Part shown: piece after piece, positions 49,668 to 59,623 of the stretch
Layout of the letters: each line of letters opens with the position of its first letter
How positions within the stretch are numbered: position 1 is the stretch's first letter
NCBI GenBank assembly: GCA_016190375.1
Contig: JACPQR010000044.1
Location: 17,574 to 81,573 of the forward strand
Direction: 5' to 3'
DNA length: 64,000 nt
Origin: Deltaproteobacteria bacterium
GTDB lineage: Bacteria > Myxococcota_A > Polyangia > JACPQR01
Position numbers and translations under genes: made by a program
Notes under the pieces: generated by a model
The model's database searches: none
Told to the model about the DNA's origin: nothing
The model's input: only the letters and a program-made list of their open reading frames with translations

Positions 49668-51113
49668 ATGCTGACCTTCGAGTCAATTCTCGCGCCCCTT
49701 GGCGTGACGCCCCTTCGAGGCGGGCAGGTAGAGGTCCGTGGCGTTCAGCACGACTCCCGCGCCGTCAGACCCCGAGACGTCTTCGTCGCGCTCGCGGGCG
49801 CCCGCGCCGACGGAGCGAGGTTCGTCGAGGACGCAGCCGCGCGCGGAGCGGCGGCCATCGTCGCTGGTCGAGAGCTCGAGACCTCGCTTCCAATCGCCGT
49901 CGTGCCGGACCCTCGCGCCCTGCTCGGCCGGCTCGCCGCCGGGGTCTACGGTGACCCGACCGCGCGTCTCGCCGTCGCCGGAATCACCGGGACGAACGGC
50001 AAGACCACGACCAGTTACCTCGTGGACGCAGCGCTGGCGGGCGCCGGCAAGTCCGCGTCCGTGATCGGCACCATCGGCTACCGGATCGGTCCCGACAGGC
50101 GCGACGCAGCGCACACCACTCCCGAGGCCGACGACCTGCAGCGTCTGGCGCGGGAGGCGCTCGAGACGGGGTCGACGCACCTGGTGATGGAGGTCAGCTC
50201 GCACGCCCTCGCGCAGCGGCGCGTCCACGGCTGTCGGTTCGCGGTCGCCGTCTTCACGAACCTCACCCAGGACCACCTCGACTACCACGGCACGATGGAG
50301 CACTACGCCGCCGCGAAGAGAGTCCTCTTCACCGATCTCGAGCCGGGCGCCGCCGTCGTGAACGCCGACGACCCCTTCGGCGTCTCTCTGGTCCGCGAGG
50401 CTCGCTGCCCGGTGTCGACTTACTCGACGAAGCCCGGGGCACTCGCCGACCTCGTCCCGACGGAGGCGAGTTTTTCGGCCGATGGGCTCCGAGCCCTCGT
50501 GTCGACACCGGGCGGTGCGGTCGAGATCCGCTCGCCGCTCCTCGGCCGCCACAACCTGGAGAACGCGCTCGCCGCCCTCGGAGCCGCGCTAGCGCTGGGC
50601 TGCGACGCCGCTTCGGCCGCGCGCGGCATCGCGTCCGTCAGGAACGTGCCGGGGCGGCTCGAGCGCGTCGCCGACCCGTCCGGGCGACTCGTCCTGGTGG
50701 ACTACGCCCACACGCCGGACGCGCTCGCGCGGGCTCTCGCCGCCCTGCGTCCGATCGTGAAGGGCCGCCTGGTCTGCGTCTTCGGCTGCGGTGGAGACCG
50801 TGACCGCGAGAAGCGTCCTCTCATGGGCGCCGCCGTTGCGAGGGGTGCCGACCTGGCGATCGTCACGAGCGACAACCCCAGGACCGAGCATCCGGCGGCG
50901 ATCATCGCCGAGATCCTCCCGGGGCTCGCGGGCGCGCGCGAGACGCTCGTCGAGCAGGATCGGCGCGCCGCGATCGCCCTCGGTGTGAAGGCCACTGGCG
51001 CGGGCGACTGCCTCCTCATCGCCGGCAAGGGGCACGAGGACTACCAGATCCTGGGCGAGACCAAGATGCACTTCAGCGACCACGAGGAGGCGGCGAAGGC
51101 CCTCGATGGCTAG
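49668..51113 (+). CDS. murE: UDP-MurNAc-tripeptide ligase MurE
   Basis: MurE (481 residues) adds the third amino acid to UDP-MurNAc-L-Ala-D-Glu. Motifs: GVQHDSRAVRPRDVFVAL, ATP loop GITGTNGKTTTSYL, EVSSHAL, FTNLTQDHLDYHGTM, GRHNLENALAALGA, VDYAHTPDALARAL and TSDNPRTEHP. The DNPR motif indicates meso-diaminopimelate as substrate, so the peptidoglycan is the usual Gram-negative type. ATG 49668 follows a 73-bp gap after ftsI, the only clear gap among the early genes. It overlaps murF by 8 bp. Confidence 0.97.
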   Translation: MLTFESILAPLGVTPLRGGQVEVRGVQHDSRAVRPRDVFVALAGARADGARFVEDAAARGAAAIVAGRELETSLPIAVVPDPRALLGRLAAGVYGDPTARLAVAGITGTNGKTTTSYLVDAALAGAGKSASVIGTIGYRIGPDRRDAAHTTPEADDLQRLAREALETGSTHLVMEVSSHALAQRRVHGCRFAVAVFTNLTQDHLDYHGTMEHYAAAKRVLFTDLEPGAAVVNADDPFGVSLVREARCPVSTYSTKPGALADLVPTEASFSADGLRALVSTPGGAVEIRSPLLGRHNLENALAALGAALALGCDAASAARGIASVRNVPGRLERVADPSGRLVLVDYAHTPDALARALAALRPIVKGRLVCVFGCGGDRDREKRPLMGAAVARGADLAIVTSDNPRTEHPAAIIAEILPGLAGARETLVEQDRRAAIALGVKATGAGDCLLIAGKGHEDYQILGETKMHFSDHEEAAKALDG

Positions 51114-52512
51114 CTCCGCTTCCCACAACTCCGCGGCGTTCTCGATCGACGAGATCACCCGGGCCACGGGCGGCGACGCCCGGGGATGCGTGGGCCTGCA
51201 GGCATCAGGCGTCTTCACGGACACCCGATCGCCGATCGCCGGCGGTGTCTTCGTCGCGCTGAGGGGTGAACGCTTCGACGCCCACGACTTCCTCCCCGCG
51301 GCGAAGGCGGGCGGAGCCGCCGTGCTGGTCGTGGAGCGCGGTCGATCGGCTCCGTCCGGGGCGCCGGTCGTGGAGGTCGACGACACGTCGAGGGCGCTCG
51401 GCGACCTGGCGGCGGCGCATCGCCGGCGCTCGTCCGCGGCCGCCCTCGCCATCACGGGCTCGGTCGGCAAGACCTCGGTGAAGAACCTCGTGGGGGCGAT
51501 CTGCCGGCAGGTCGCGCCGACGCTCGTCACCGAAGGGAACCTCAACAACCAGGTCGGCCTGCCGCTGACGATCTTCCAGCTCTCGCCGGAGCATCGCTTC
51601 GCCGTCCTCGAGCTCGGTACGAGCTCTCCCGGCGAGATCGCGCGCCTGGCGGGGATCGCCCTTCCCGACGTGGCGATCATCACGTGCATCGGCTCCTCCC
51701 ACCTCGAGGGGCTCGGGTCGATCGAGGGCGTTCAGGCCGAGAAGGGGGCGCTCTTCGCGGCGCTGGGGACCCGCGGGATCGGCGTCGTGAACGCCCTCGA
51801 CCCGCGGGTTCTCGCGGAGGCCGCGAGGCTGACCCGCGAGCGGAAGATCACGTACGGGACCGAGGACGCCGACGTGAGGCTCCGGTCCACGCACGACCAA
51901 GGCCCCGAAGGGGCCGCGATCGTCCTCGACACCCCGCGCGGCCGGGTCGAGGCGCGGCTTCGTCTCGTCGGAGCGCACCAGGTCTCGAACGCCCTCGGTG
52001 CGACCGCGGCAGCTCTGGCGCTGGGGATCGAGCCCGCGGCGATCGCGGCCGGGATCGAGAGCGTCAGGCCGGCCAGCGGCCGGATGGCCCCGGTCGCCGC
52101 GAGGTGCGGCGCGCTGGTCCTCGACGACACCTACAACGCCAACCCCGAGTCGATGAGGGCCGCCTTCGAGACCCTGGCGAGCCTTGCGAGCGCGTCGCGG
52201 CGCCTCGTCGTGCTCGGCGAGATGCTGGAGCTCGGCTCCGAGAGCCGCGCGGCTCATCGCGCGCTCGGCGAGCTGGTGGCGCGGATCGGTGTCCGCGGGC
52301 TCGTGGCCTGCGGTCCGTCGGCCAAGGACGTCGCCGACTCCGCGGTCGCAGGGGGCCTCGACGCACGCTCGGTCTCGACCTTCGAGAGCTCTGGCGCCGC
52401 GGCGGGCGAGATCGGGCCCATGGTCCGGCCCGACGACGTCGTGCTCGTCAAGGGATCTCGCGGGATGCGAATGGAGCGGGTCGTGCAGGCCCTCACGGAG
52501 GAGGCGGCCTGA
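51106..52512 (+). CDS. murF: UDP-MurNAc-pentapeptide synthetase MurF
   Basis: MurF (468 residues) attaches D-Ala-D-Ala to UDP-MurNAc-tripeptide. Motifs: [22 protein letters not shown] in outline, ATP loop [73 protein letters not shown] and GEMLELG. Conserved blocks are intact. It overlaps both neighbours. The D-Ala-D-Ala ligase that makes its substrate is not in this cluster. Confidence 0.97.
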   Translation: MASSASHNSAAFSIDEITRATGGDARGCVGLQASGVFTDTRSPIAGGVFVALRGERFDAHDFLPAAKAGGAAVLVVERGRSAPSGAPVVEVDDTSRALGDLAAAHRRRSSAAALAITGSVGKTSVKNLVGAICRQVAPTLVTEGNLNNQVGLPLTIFQLSPEHRFAVLELGTSSPGEIARLAGIALPDVAIITCIGSSHLEGLGSIEGVQAEKGALFAALGTRGIGVVNALDPRVLAEAARLTRERKITYGTEDADVRLRSTHDQGPEGAAIVLDTPRGRVEARLRLVGAHQVSNALGATAAALALGIEPAAIAAGIESVRPASGRMAPVAARCGALVLDDTYNANPESMRAAFETLASLASASRRLVVLGEMLELGSESRAAHRALGELVARIGVRGLVACGPSAKDVADSAVAGGLDARSVSTFESSGAAAGEIGPMVRPDDVVLVKGSRGMRMERVVQALTEEAA

Positions 52513-53639
52513 TGCTCTACGGCCTGCTCTATCCGCTGCGCAACGAGGCTCCGTGGCTGCACTTCCTCAACGTCCTGCGCTACATCCCCTTCCGCGTGAT
52601 CGCCGCGGTCCTCACGGCGATGGTGATCGCGTTCGCCCTGTCGCCCTGGTTCATCCGGCGGCTGCAGGAGCAGCAGATCGGCCAGACGATCCGCGAGGAG
52701 GGCCCCAAGTCCCACTTCTCCAAGGCGGGGACGCCGACCATGGGCGGCTCGCTGATCCTTCTGGCGATGGTCATCCCGACCGTGCTCTGGGCGGACCTCG
52801 GCAACGTGTTCGTCTGGATGAGCCTCGCCGTCACGGTCGGCTACGGTCTCATCGGCTTTCTCGACGACTCGCTCAAGATCCGGAAGAAGAGCTCCGCGGG
52901 GCTGCCGGCCGTCGCGAAGCTCGCGCTGCAGATCATCATCGCGGGCGTCGTCCTGTACTACCTGTTCGCCCTCGATTCGGTGCCGCGGGACTGGGAGCGC
53001 GTGCGCCTGAGGATGGCGCTGCCGTTCGTCGCGTTCGACCGCGTCCGGATCGTCTTGCCGATGCTCGCCTACGTCGCCTTCGCGGTCTTCGTCGTCGTGT
53101 CGATGTCCAACGCCGTCAACCTCACCGATGGCCTCGACGGCCTCGCGATCGGTCCCGTGATCATCAACGCGGGGACGTACCTGCTCCTCGCTTACATCAC
53201 GGGCGCGACCTTCGCCGGTTTCTCCATGCCCAGGTACCTGCACATCCCCGCGTTGCCGTCCGCCGGCGAGCTCGCCGTCTTCGCGGGCGCGCTCGTCGGG
53301 TCGGGCATCGGCTTCCTCTGGTACAACACGTATCCCGCACAGGTCTTCATGGGGGACGTCGGCTCGCTCGCGCTCGGCGGCGCGCTGGGCATGATGGCGG
53401 TCCTCACCAAGAACGAGCTCCTGTCCGTGCTCCTCGGCGGGATCTTCGTGATCGAGGCCGTCTCGGTGGTCACGCAGGTCGTCTCGTTCAAGCTCACCGG
53501 GAAACGGATCTTCCGAATGGCGCCCATCCATCACCACTTCGAGCTGAAGGGTTGGGCGGAGCCGAAGATCATCGTGCGGTTCTGGATCATCTCGATCATG
53601 CTGGCGCTCGTCTCGCTGGCGAGCCTGAAGGTTCGGTGA
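52512..53639 (+). CDS. mraY: Phospho-MurNAc-pentapeptide transferase MraY
   Basis: MraY (375 residues) forms lipid I on undecaprenyl phosphate at the inner membrane. About ten helices are visible. Signatures: [27 protein letters not shown] with the Asp-Asp pair, [35 protein letters not shown], and [15 protein letters not shown] (the His-His-His motif). The ATG shares its A with the murF TGA. A GAGGAGG lies before it inside murF. Confidence 0.98.
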   Translation: MLYGLLYPLRNEAPWLHFLNVLRYIPFRVIAAVLTAMVIAFALSPWFIRRLQEQQIGQTIREEGPKSHFSKAGTPTMGGSLILLAMVIPTVLWADLGNVFVWMSLAVTVGYGLIGFLDDSLKIRKKSSAGLPAVAKLALQIIIAGVVLYYLFALDSVPRDWERVRLRMALPFVAFDRVRIVLPMLAYVAFAVFVVVSMSNAVNLTDGLDGLAIGPVIINAGTYLLLAYITGATFAGFSMPRYLHIPALPSAGELAVFAGALVGSGIGFLWYNTYPAQVFMGDVGSLALGGALGMMAVLTKNELLSVLLGGIFVIEAVSVVTQVVSFKLTGKRIFRMAPIHHHFELKGWAEPKIIVRFWIISIMLALVSLASLKVR

Positions 53640-53642
53640 ACG

Positions 53643-55013
53643 ATGACACTTTTGAGCTCGTTCGTCTCGACGTCGCAACTGAAGGGTGCCCGTGTGCTCG
53701 TGGTGGGGCTGGGCAAGAGCGGGATCTCGGCGGCCGAGCTCTCGGCGCGCGAGGGCGCCGTGGTCACCGCCACCGATCGCCGCGAGCTCGGCGCGCTCGC
53801 GGACGAGGCACGCTCCCTCTGCGAGAAGGGCGTCACGCTCGAGGTCGGCGGACACGTAGAGGCGAGCTTCGTCTCGGCGGACCTGATCGTCCTTTCGCCC
53901 GGCGTGCCTCCGATCCCCGAGATCGCGGCTGCGGAGAAGCGGGGCGTCCCCATCGTCGGAGAGCTCGAGCTGGCCGCGCGCTTCTGCCGCGGCCGAATCG
54001 TCGCGATCACCGGCACCAACGGGAAGTCGACCGTGACGACGCTGCTCGGCCGGATGCTCGAGGCGCAGGGCATCGCGACCTTCTCGGGGGGGAACCTGGG
54101 CGCGCCGCTCTGCCTCGCGGTAGGAACGCCCGCGGCCGAGCCCGGCGGCGCGCTCGTCGTCGAGGTGTCGAGCTTCCAGCTCGAGCGCACCGCTCGCTTC
54201 CGGCCCGAGGTGGCGCTCCTGCTCAACGTCACCGAGGACCACCTCGATCGCTACCCGTCCTTCGCCGCGTACGCCGCGGCGAAGGCGCGCGTCTTCCTCG
54301 CTCAGCGCTCGGACGACCACGCGGTCGTGCCGGCAGGCGACGTCGTGTGCGAGTCGCTCGCCAGGGCGGGCCGCGCACGGGTCGCGACCTACGGCGCGTC
54401 CGGAGCCGCCGAGGTGGCCGTCGAGGGCGACGAGATCGTCGACCGGCGAGCAGGCGCCCGCTACCCGCTGTCGGCCCTGCAGCTCCGTGGCGCTCACAAC
54501 GTCACGAACGCGATGGCGTCCGTCCTCGCGGCGCGCCTGATGGGAGCCGAGCCCGCCGCGATCGGGCAGGTGCTCTCGACCTTCACGGGCCTGCCGCACC
54601 GGATGCAGCTCGTCGCCTGCCGCGAGGAGGTCTCCTACTGGGACGACTCCAAGGCCACGAACGTCGGCGCCGCCGTCAAGGCGCTCGAGGGCATCTGCGG
54701 CCGTGCGGTTCTGATCGCCGGCGGCCGCGACAAGGGAGGGGACTACGGCCCCCTGCGCGACCAGGTGGAGCGCAAGGCCCGCGCGGTAGTCCTCATCGGC
54801 GAGGCCGCGGACAAGATGGCCGAGGTCCTCCGCGGCGCGGCCGAGGTCGTCCGCGCCACGGACATGCGCGACGCGGTCCGACGCGCGAGGAGCCTCGCCA
54901 TGCCCGGGGACGCGGTCCTGCTCGCGCCCGCCTGCTCCAGCTACGACATGTTCGAGGACTACGTCGAGCGCGGCAACGTCTTCCGCTCGGTGGTCCTGGA
55001 GGAAGTTGCGTGA
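53643..55013 (+). CDS. murD: UDP-MurNAc-L-Ala-D-Glu ligase MurD
   Basis: MurD (456 residues) adds D-Glu to UDP-MurNAc-L-Ala. N-terminal Rossmann segment (VLVVGLGKSGISAAELSARE), LSPGVPP, ATP loop AITGTNGKSTVTTLLGRML, VEVSSFQLE, NVTEDHLDRYPSFAAYAAAK (in outline), GAHNVTNAMASVLAA, FTGLPHRMQLV, WDDSKATN and ACSSYDMFEDYVERG. It starts 3 bp after mraY and overlaps ftsW by GTGA. Confidence 0.97.
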   Translation: MTLLSSFVSTSQLKGARVLVVGLGKSGISAAELSAREGAVVTATDRRELGALADEARSLCEKGVTLEVGGHVEASFVSADLIVLSPGVPPIPEIAAAEKRGVPIVGELELAARFCRGRIVAITGTNGKSTVTTLLGRMLEAQGIATFSGGNLGAPLCLAVGTPAAEPGGALVVEVSSFQLERTARFRPEVALLLNVTEDHLDRYPSFAAYAAAKARVFLAQRSDDHAVVPAGDVVCESLARAGRARVATYGASGAAEVAVEGDEIVDRRAGARYPLSALQLRGAHNVTNAMASVLAARLMGAEPAAIGQVLSTFTGLPHRMQLVACREEVSYWDDSKATNVGAAVKALEGICGRAVLIAGGRDKGGDYGPLRDQVERKARAVVLIGEAADKMAEVLRGAAEVVRATDMRDAVRRARSLAMPGDAVLLAPACSSYDMFEDYVERGNVFRSVVLEEVA

Positions 55014-56185
55014 GCGAGGCCCGGGCGACCTCCCAAGGAGTCCACGAGCCCGACCGGCTGCTGGCGGCCTGCGTCGTCGCGCTCGTCGGCTTCGGGATCG
55101 TCATGGTCTACAGCGCCTCCGCGGTCTTCGCCGCGAAGGAGTTCGGGGCCTCCACGTACTTCCTCGCGCGCCAGTCGGCGTTCGCCGTCTTCGGGATCGT
55201 CGCGATGGCCGCGGCCTCGCGGATCGACTACCACCTCTACCTGAAGCTCACGTACCCGATGCTGTTCGTCGCGGCCGGGGGGCTCGTCCTGTGCGCGACC
55301 GGTCTGGGGACGAGGGTCGGAGGGGCGTCGCGCTGGCTGCGCCTGGGACCGATCGGCATCCAGCCCTCCGAGATCGCGAAGCTCGCGGTAATCATGTACC
55401 TGTCGTACTCGCTCGCGAAGAAGGCGGAGAAGGTCAAGACCTTCACGGTGGGCTTCCTGCCTCACGTCCTCTGCGCGGCCCTGTTCGTCGCGCTCCTCCT
55501 CTTGCAGCCCGACTTCGGCACCGCGATCGTCATCGCGCTGACGACCTTCACGCTCCTGTTCGTCGCCGGTGCCCGGATGGGCTACCTGGTCGGGATCGTC
55601 CTCGTCGCGCTGCCCCTCGCGTACAAGGCGGTCGTCGGGTCCGCCTACCGGATGCGGCGGATCATGGCGTTCCTGAACCCGTGGGAGTACCGCTACGATG
55701 TCGGCTACCAGATCTCCGAGTCGCTGATGAGCTTCGGCTCGGGCGGGCTCTGGGGCGTGGGCCTAGGGGACGGCAAGCAGAAGCTGTTCTTCCTTCCCGA
55801 GGCGCACAATGACTTCATCAGCGCCATCATCGGCGAGGAGCTCGGCTTCGTCGGCATCGCGGCGATGCTCGGGGTGTACGCGATAATCGTCTACCGTGGC
55901 ATCCGCATCGCGTGGCACGCGGCAGACGCATACGGCACCTACGTCGCCTTCGGCGTCTCGACGCTTCTCGGCATGCAGGTCCTGGTCAACCTCGGGGTCG
56001 CGATGGGCTCCTTGCCCACCAAGGGCCTGACCCTCCCCTTCGTGAGCTACGGCGGGTCGTCGCTCGTCCTCATGCTCTACGCGGTGGGGATCCTCATCAA
56101 CATCTCCCGCACCCGCAGGACGGCGCCGACGTACGGCTGGAGCCTGGGTAGCGGCCCGAACCTCGACGACGGTGTGACCACATGA
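55010..56185 (+). CDS. ftsW: Lipid II polymerase FtsW (SEDS family)
   Basis: FtsW (391 residues) is the septal SEDS glycosyltransferase paired with FtsI. Ten hydrophobic helices. Signatures: ALVGFGIVMVYSASAVFA at the N-terminus, GGASRWLRLGPIGIQPSEIAKL, LLLQPDFGTAIVIALTT with the catalytic Asp, EAHNDFISAIIGEELGFVG, and GLTLPFVSYGGSSLVLMLYAVGILINI in outline. GTG 55010 overlaps murD; the much longer frame upstream is only a GC artefact. Confidence 0.97.
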   Translation: MSEARATSQGVHEPDRLLAACVVALVGFGIVMVYSASAVFAAKEFGASTYFLARQSAFAVFGIVAMAAASRIDYHLYLKLTYPMLFVAAGGLVLCATGLGTRVGGASRWLRLGPIGIQPSEIAKLAVIMYLSYSLAKKAEKVKTFTVGFLPHVLCAALFVALLLLQPDFGTAIVIALTTFTLLFVAGARMGYLVGIVLVALPLAYKAVVGSAYRMRRIMAFLNPWEYRYDVGYQISESLMSFGSGGLWGVGLGDGKQKLFFLPEAHNDFISAIIGEELGFVGIAAMLGVYAIIVYRGIRIAWHAADAYGTYVAFGVSTLLGMQVLVNLGVAMGSLPTKGLTLPFVSYGGSSLVLMLYAVGILINISRTRRTAPTYGWSLGSGPNLDDGVTT

Positions 56186-57282
56186 AGCTCGTCGTGGCAG
56201 GCGGCGGGACCGGAGGCCACCTGTTTCCAGGGATGGCAGTGGCCGAGGCCGTGACCAAGCTCCAGCCGGGGTCGGATGTGCTCTTCATCGGCACCGAGCG
56301 GGGGCTCGAGGCGCGCGCGGTGCCGGCGCGAGGCCTGAGGCTCCGGCTGATCGGCGTTCACCCCATCAAGGGCATGGGGTGGCGCGGTGCGCTCCGCGGC
56401 GTCGCCTCCGTTCCCCGCGCGGTCCTGGAGGTGCGGCGAATCCTGGCCGAGGAGCGGCCCGATCTCGTCCTCGGGGTTGGCGGCTACGCCTCCGGTCCCG
56501 CGATCCTCGCCGCGCGGACCTGTGGCATCCCGACCGCCGTCCTCGAGCAGAACGCCGTGCCGGGGCTGACCAACAGGCTCGTCGGCCCGCTCGTGCAGAA
56601 GGCCTACGTCACGTTTCCGGAGAGCGTCGCCCGCTTCCCGCGAGGCAAGGCGGTCGTGATGGGAAACCCCGTGCGCCTCGCCTTCGCGGAGCGAGCCGGC
56701 GCAGAGGACCCCGGGGACGGCGCCATCCTCGTCTTCGGCGGCAGCCAGGGAGCCAGGGCGCTCAACCGCCTCGTTCCGCGTGCGATGAAGCTCGCGGCGC
56801 TGGCCAGGCCCATCGTCCACCAGACGGGCAAGGCCGATCTCGAGGAGGTGGCGGCCCTCTACCGCGAGCTCGGCGTGGACGCGGACGTCCGGCCCTTCAT
56901 CGACGACATGGCCGGTGCCGTCGCTGCCGCGTCCCTCGTGATCTGTCGGGCGGGCGCGACGACGCTGTCGGAGCTCTGCTCGATCGGCCGGGCGTCGATC
57001 CTCGTGCCCTTCCCGTACGCCACCGACGATCACCAGACGCACAACGCCGCCTCGTTGCAGGCGGCCGGCGCGAGCGTGATGCTCCCCGAGAAGGAGCTGA
57101 CACCGGAGCGGCTGGCCGAGGTCATGAGGCGGCTCCTCGCGGACGACTCGGGACGGCGGCGAATGGCGCGAGCCGCGCTCGATCGCGGGCGTCCCGGGGC
57201 CGCCGGGGACATCGCCCGCGATCTCTTGACCCTGCTCTGCGAGCCACAGCCCGAGGCGATGACGGAGGCCGCGAGTGTTTAG
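56182..57282 (+). CDS. murG: Lipid II synthase MurG
   Basis: MurG (366 residues) adds GlcNAc to lipid I to make lipid II at the inner face of the membrane. GT-B fold: [101 protein letters not shown] (in outline) and [14 protein letters not shown]. All donor-site residues are visible. ATGA overlap with ftsW; 8-bp overlap with murC. Confidence 0.97.
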   Translation: MKLVVAGGGTGGHLFPGMAVAEAVTKLQPGSDVLFIGTERGLEARAVPARGLRLRLIGVHPIKGMGWRGALRGVASVPRAVLEVRRILAEERPDLVLGVGGYASGPAILAARTCGIPTAVLEQNAVPGLTNRLVGPLVQKAYVTFPESVARFPRGKAVVMGNPVRLAFAERAGAEDPGDGAILVFGGSQGARALNRLVPRAMKLAALARPIVHQTGKADLEEVAALYRELGVDADVRPFIDDMAGAVAAASLVICRAGATTLSELCSIGRASILVPFPYATDDHQTHNAASLQAAGASVMLPEKELTPERLAEVMRRLLADDSGRRRMARAALDRGRPGAAGDIARDLLTLLCEPQPEAMTEAASV

Positions 57283-58660
57283 AGGACGCGTCCACAGGAT
57301 CCACTTCGTCGGGATCGGTGGCATCGGCATGAGCGGCATCGCCGAGGTGCTCCTCAACCTCGGCTACTCGGTCAGCGGGAGCGACCTCAAGCAGTCCGAC
57401 GTGACGCGCCGCCTCGAGGCGGCCGGCGCTCGCATCCACGAGGGGCACCGCCCTGAGAACGTGGCGGGCGCCGACGTCGTCGTGTACTCGAGCGCGGTCG
57501 TCGCGACCAACGTGGAGGTCGAGGGCGCCCGCGAGGCGCAGATCCCGGTGATCAGGCGCGCCGAGATGCTCGCGGAGCTGATGCGCCTCAAGTACGGTGT
57601 CGCCGTCGCCGGCGCCCACGGCAAGACCACGACCACCTCGCTCATCGCGACGGTGCTCTCGGGCGCCGGGCTGGATCCGACCGTCGTGATCGGCGGCAAG
57701 CTCAACGCGATCGGGTCGAACGCGCGCCTGGGGCAGGGCGAGATCCTCGTCGCCGAGGCCGACGAGAGCGACGGTTCGTTCCTGCACCTGACCCCGACCG
57801 TCGCGGTCGTGACGAACATCGACCCCGAGCACCTCGACCACTGGTCGAACCTCGAGGCCATCCAGGACGCCTTCGTCTCGTTCCTGGAGAAGGTCCCCTT
57901 CTACGGGCTCGCGGTCCTGTGTCTCGACCACCCCAACGTGCAGGCGATCCTCCCGAGGCTCGACCGGCGGTTGTGCACCTATGGCTTCTCCGCGCAGGCG
58001 GACTACCGCGCGCGCGCGGCGCGGTTCTCGGGGCTCGAGTCGACCTTCGAGATCGTGCGGCGCGGCAAGTCCATCGGGGACTTCACCGTGAGGATGCCGG
58101 GGCCCCACAACGTCCTCAACTGCCTGGCCACGGTCGCCGTCGCCGACGAGCTCGGCGTCCCACCCGAACGCGCACGGGACTCGCTCGCGACCTTCGGCGG
58201 AGTGCAGCGAAGGTTCACCGTCGTCGACGAGGTCGGCGGCGTCATGGTCGTGGACGACTACGGCCACCATCCGGCCGAGGTGCGCGCCACGCTGGAGGCA
58301 GCGCAGCGAGCTTACAGCCGCCGCGTCGTCGTCCTCTTTCAGCCGCACCGCCATACCCGGACCCGCGATCAGATGCACGAGTTTGCGACCGCGTTCAACC
58401 GCGCGGACGTCGTCTTCGTGATGGACATCTACGCCGCCGGTGAGACGCCAATCGCGGGCGTGGACTCGGCCCGGCTCGTCAAGGCGATCCGGAAGCACGG
58501 CCACAAGGCAGTCGAGTACCTGCCCGACCGCAACACCGCGGTGGATCGGGTCGTGGACGTGGTTCAGGAAGGAGACATCGTCATCACGCTGGGCGCCGGC
58601 GACGTCTCCCAGCTCGCCCCCCGGATCGCCGAGCGGCTGCGCCGGAAGGGGGAGCCGTGA
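57275..58660 (+). CDS. murC: UDP-MurNAc-L-alanine ligase MurC
   Basis: MurC (461 residues) attaches L-Ala to UDP-MurNAc. [40 protein letters not shown] loop [84 protein letters not shown]. The start is GTG 57275. In many relatives murB and ddl follow, but here ftsQ comes next with an overlapping GTG. Confidence 0.97.
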   Translation: MFRGRVHRIHFVGIGGIGMSGIAEVLLNLGYSVSGSDLKQSDVTRRLEAAGARIHEGHRPENVAGADVVVYSSAVVATNVEVEGAREAQIPVIRRAEMLAELMRLKYGVAVAGAHGKTTTTSLIATVLSGAGLDPTVVIGGKLNAIGSNARLGQGEILVAEADESDGSFLHLTPTVAVVTNIDPEHLDHWSNLEAIQDAFVSFLEKVPFYGLAVLCLDHPNVQAILPRLDRRLCTYGFSAQADYRARAARFSGLESTFEIVRRGKSIGDFTVRMPGPHNVLNCLATVAVADELGVPPERARDSLATFGGVQRRFTVVDEVGGVMVVDDYGHHPAEVRATLEAAQRAYSRRVVVLFQPHRHTRTRDQMHEFATAFNRADVVFVMDIYAAGETPIAGVDSARLVKAIRKHGHKAVEYLPDRNTAVDRVVDVVQEGDIVITLGAGDVSQLAPRIAERLRRKGEP

Positions 58661-59550
58661 GGTCGACCACCTCCAGCCGTGCGGCGCCCGCGCCGAACCG
58701 CAGGCGGCCGGCGAAGCCGGACGGGCGGTCCGCCGGTCCGTCGCGGCTCCTGGGGACTGCCAGGCGGGTGATCGCCCGGACCGTCTTCATCGTGACGAGG
58801 GTCCTCATCGCTGGCGGGATCGTCACCGCGCTGGCCGCGCTCGGCTTCTTCGTTCACCACTACGTCACCAACTCCGAGCACTTCGAGATCCGCGAGATCG
58901 TCATCAGGGGGATGTCCCGGGTGGGCCGCGACGAGATCCTCGAGGCCGGTGGCATCGCGGCGGGGGCGAACATCTTTCGGCTCGACGTCGACGGGGCCGA
59001 GCGGAAGATCGGTCAGATCGCCTGGATCCGCGAGGCCCGTGTCGTCCGCCGTCTGCCCGGCACCGTCCGCGTGCGCGTCCGGGAGCGGACCCCGAGCGCG
59101 CTCATCGAGCTCGAGGGGCTGTACCTCGTCGACGCCGAAGGCGAGATCTTCAAGAAGCTGGGCGAGCGCGACCCTGCCGACCTGCCGGTGATCACCGGGC
59201 TCGCCCGCCAGACCGTGATCGACCACCCGCGCGCTTCCGGGGACGCGATCCGCGAGGCCCTGGGGCTGGTGGCAGAGTATGACGATGGCGGCCTCGCGAA
59301 CCGGGCGCCCCTGTCCGAGATCCACCGGGATGGGGCCTCCGGCTTCTCGCTCGTCCTCGCCGACGGCGCCACCCGGGTCCGGCTCGGGCCGGGGCCCTAT
59401 CGCGTCAAGCTCGCCCGCCTGTCGCGGCTCCTGCAGGAGCTGGGGCGCCGGGGGCTCGGGGCCCAGTACATCTACCTCGACAACCGCGTCCGTCAGGACC
59501 GGGCGACGGTCAAGCTCCGGCCGGCTCCGAAGGAAGAGAGCCCGGGGTAG
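58657..59550 (+). CDS. ftsQ: Cell division protein FtsQ
   Basis: FtsQ (297 residues) is a bitopic divisome protein that recruits FtsBL and FtsWI. A Pro/Arg-rich cytoplasmic tail precedes one membrane helix ([21 protein letters not shown]). The POTRA domain follows ([58 protein letters not shown] in outline). The beta domain follows and contains [18 protein letters not shown] and YIYLDNR. GTG 58657 overlaps the murC stop. Confidence 0.94.
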   Translation: MRSTTSSRAAPAPNRRRPAKPDGRSAGPSRLLGTARRVIARTVFIVTRVLIAGGIVTALAALGFFVHHYVTNSEHFEIREIVIRGMSRVGRDEILEAGGIAAGANIFRLDVDGAERKIGQIAWIREARVVRRLPGTVRVRVRERTPSALIELEGLYLVDAEGEIFKKLGERDPADLPVITGLARQTVIDHPRASGDAIREALGLVAEYDDGGLANRAPLSEIHRDGASGFSLVLADGATRVRLGPGPYRVKLARLSRLLQELGRRGLGAQYIYLDNRVRQDRATVKLRPAPKEESPG

Positions 59551-59567
59551 CCGTGCGAGATGTAGGA

Positions 59568-59589
59568 CAAATTCGTCGCCAGAAATTTG
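59568..59589. promoter_or_regulatory. AT-rich inverted repeat between ftsQ and ftsA
   Basis: CAAATT, ten bases, AATTTG: a perfect six-base inverted repeat in the 73-bp gap before ftsA, standing out in very GC-rich sequence. It could be an operator or part of a secondary ftsAZ promoter; nothing identifies the binding protein. Confidence 0.4.
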
Positions 59590-59623
59590 CCCCGCCCGAT
59601 CTCTTCGAGATACGTCAGTGAAC

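Noticed and set aside
52254..54599. Long minus-strand open frame opposite murF-mraY-murD
   Set aside because: Composition is dominated by Arg, Asp and Glu with no motifs, and it lies opposite well-recognised genes. It is a shadow caused by high GC at third codon positions.
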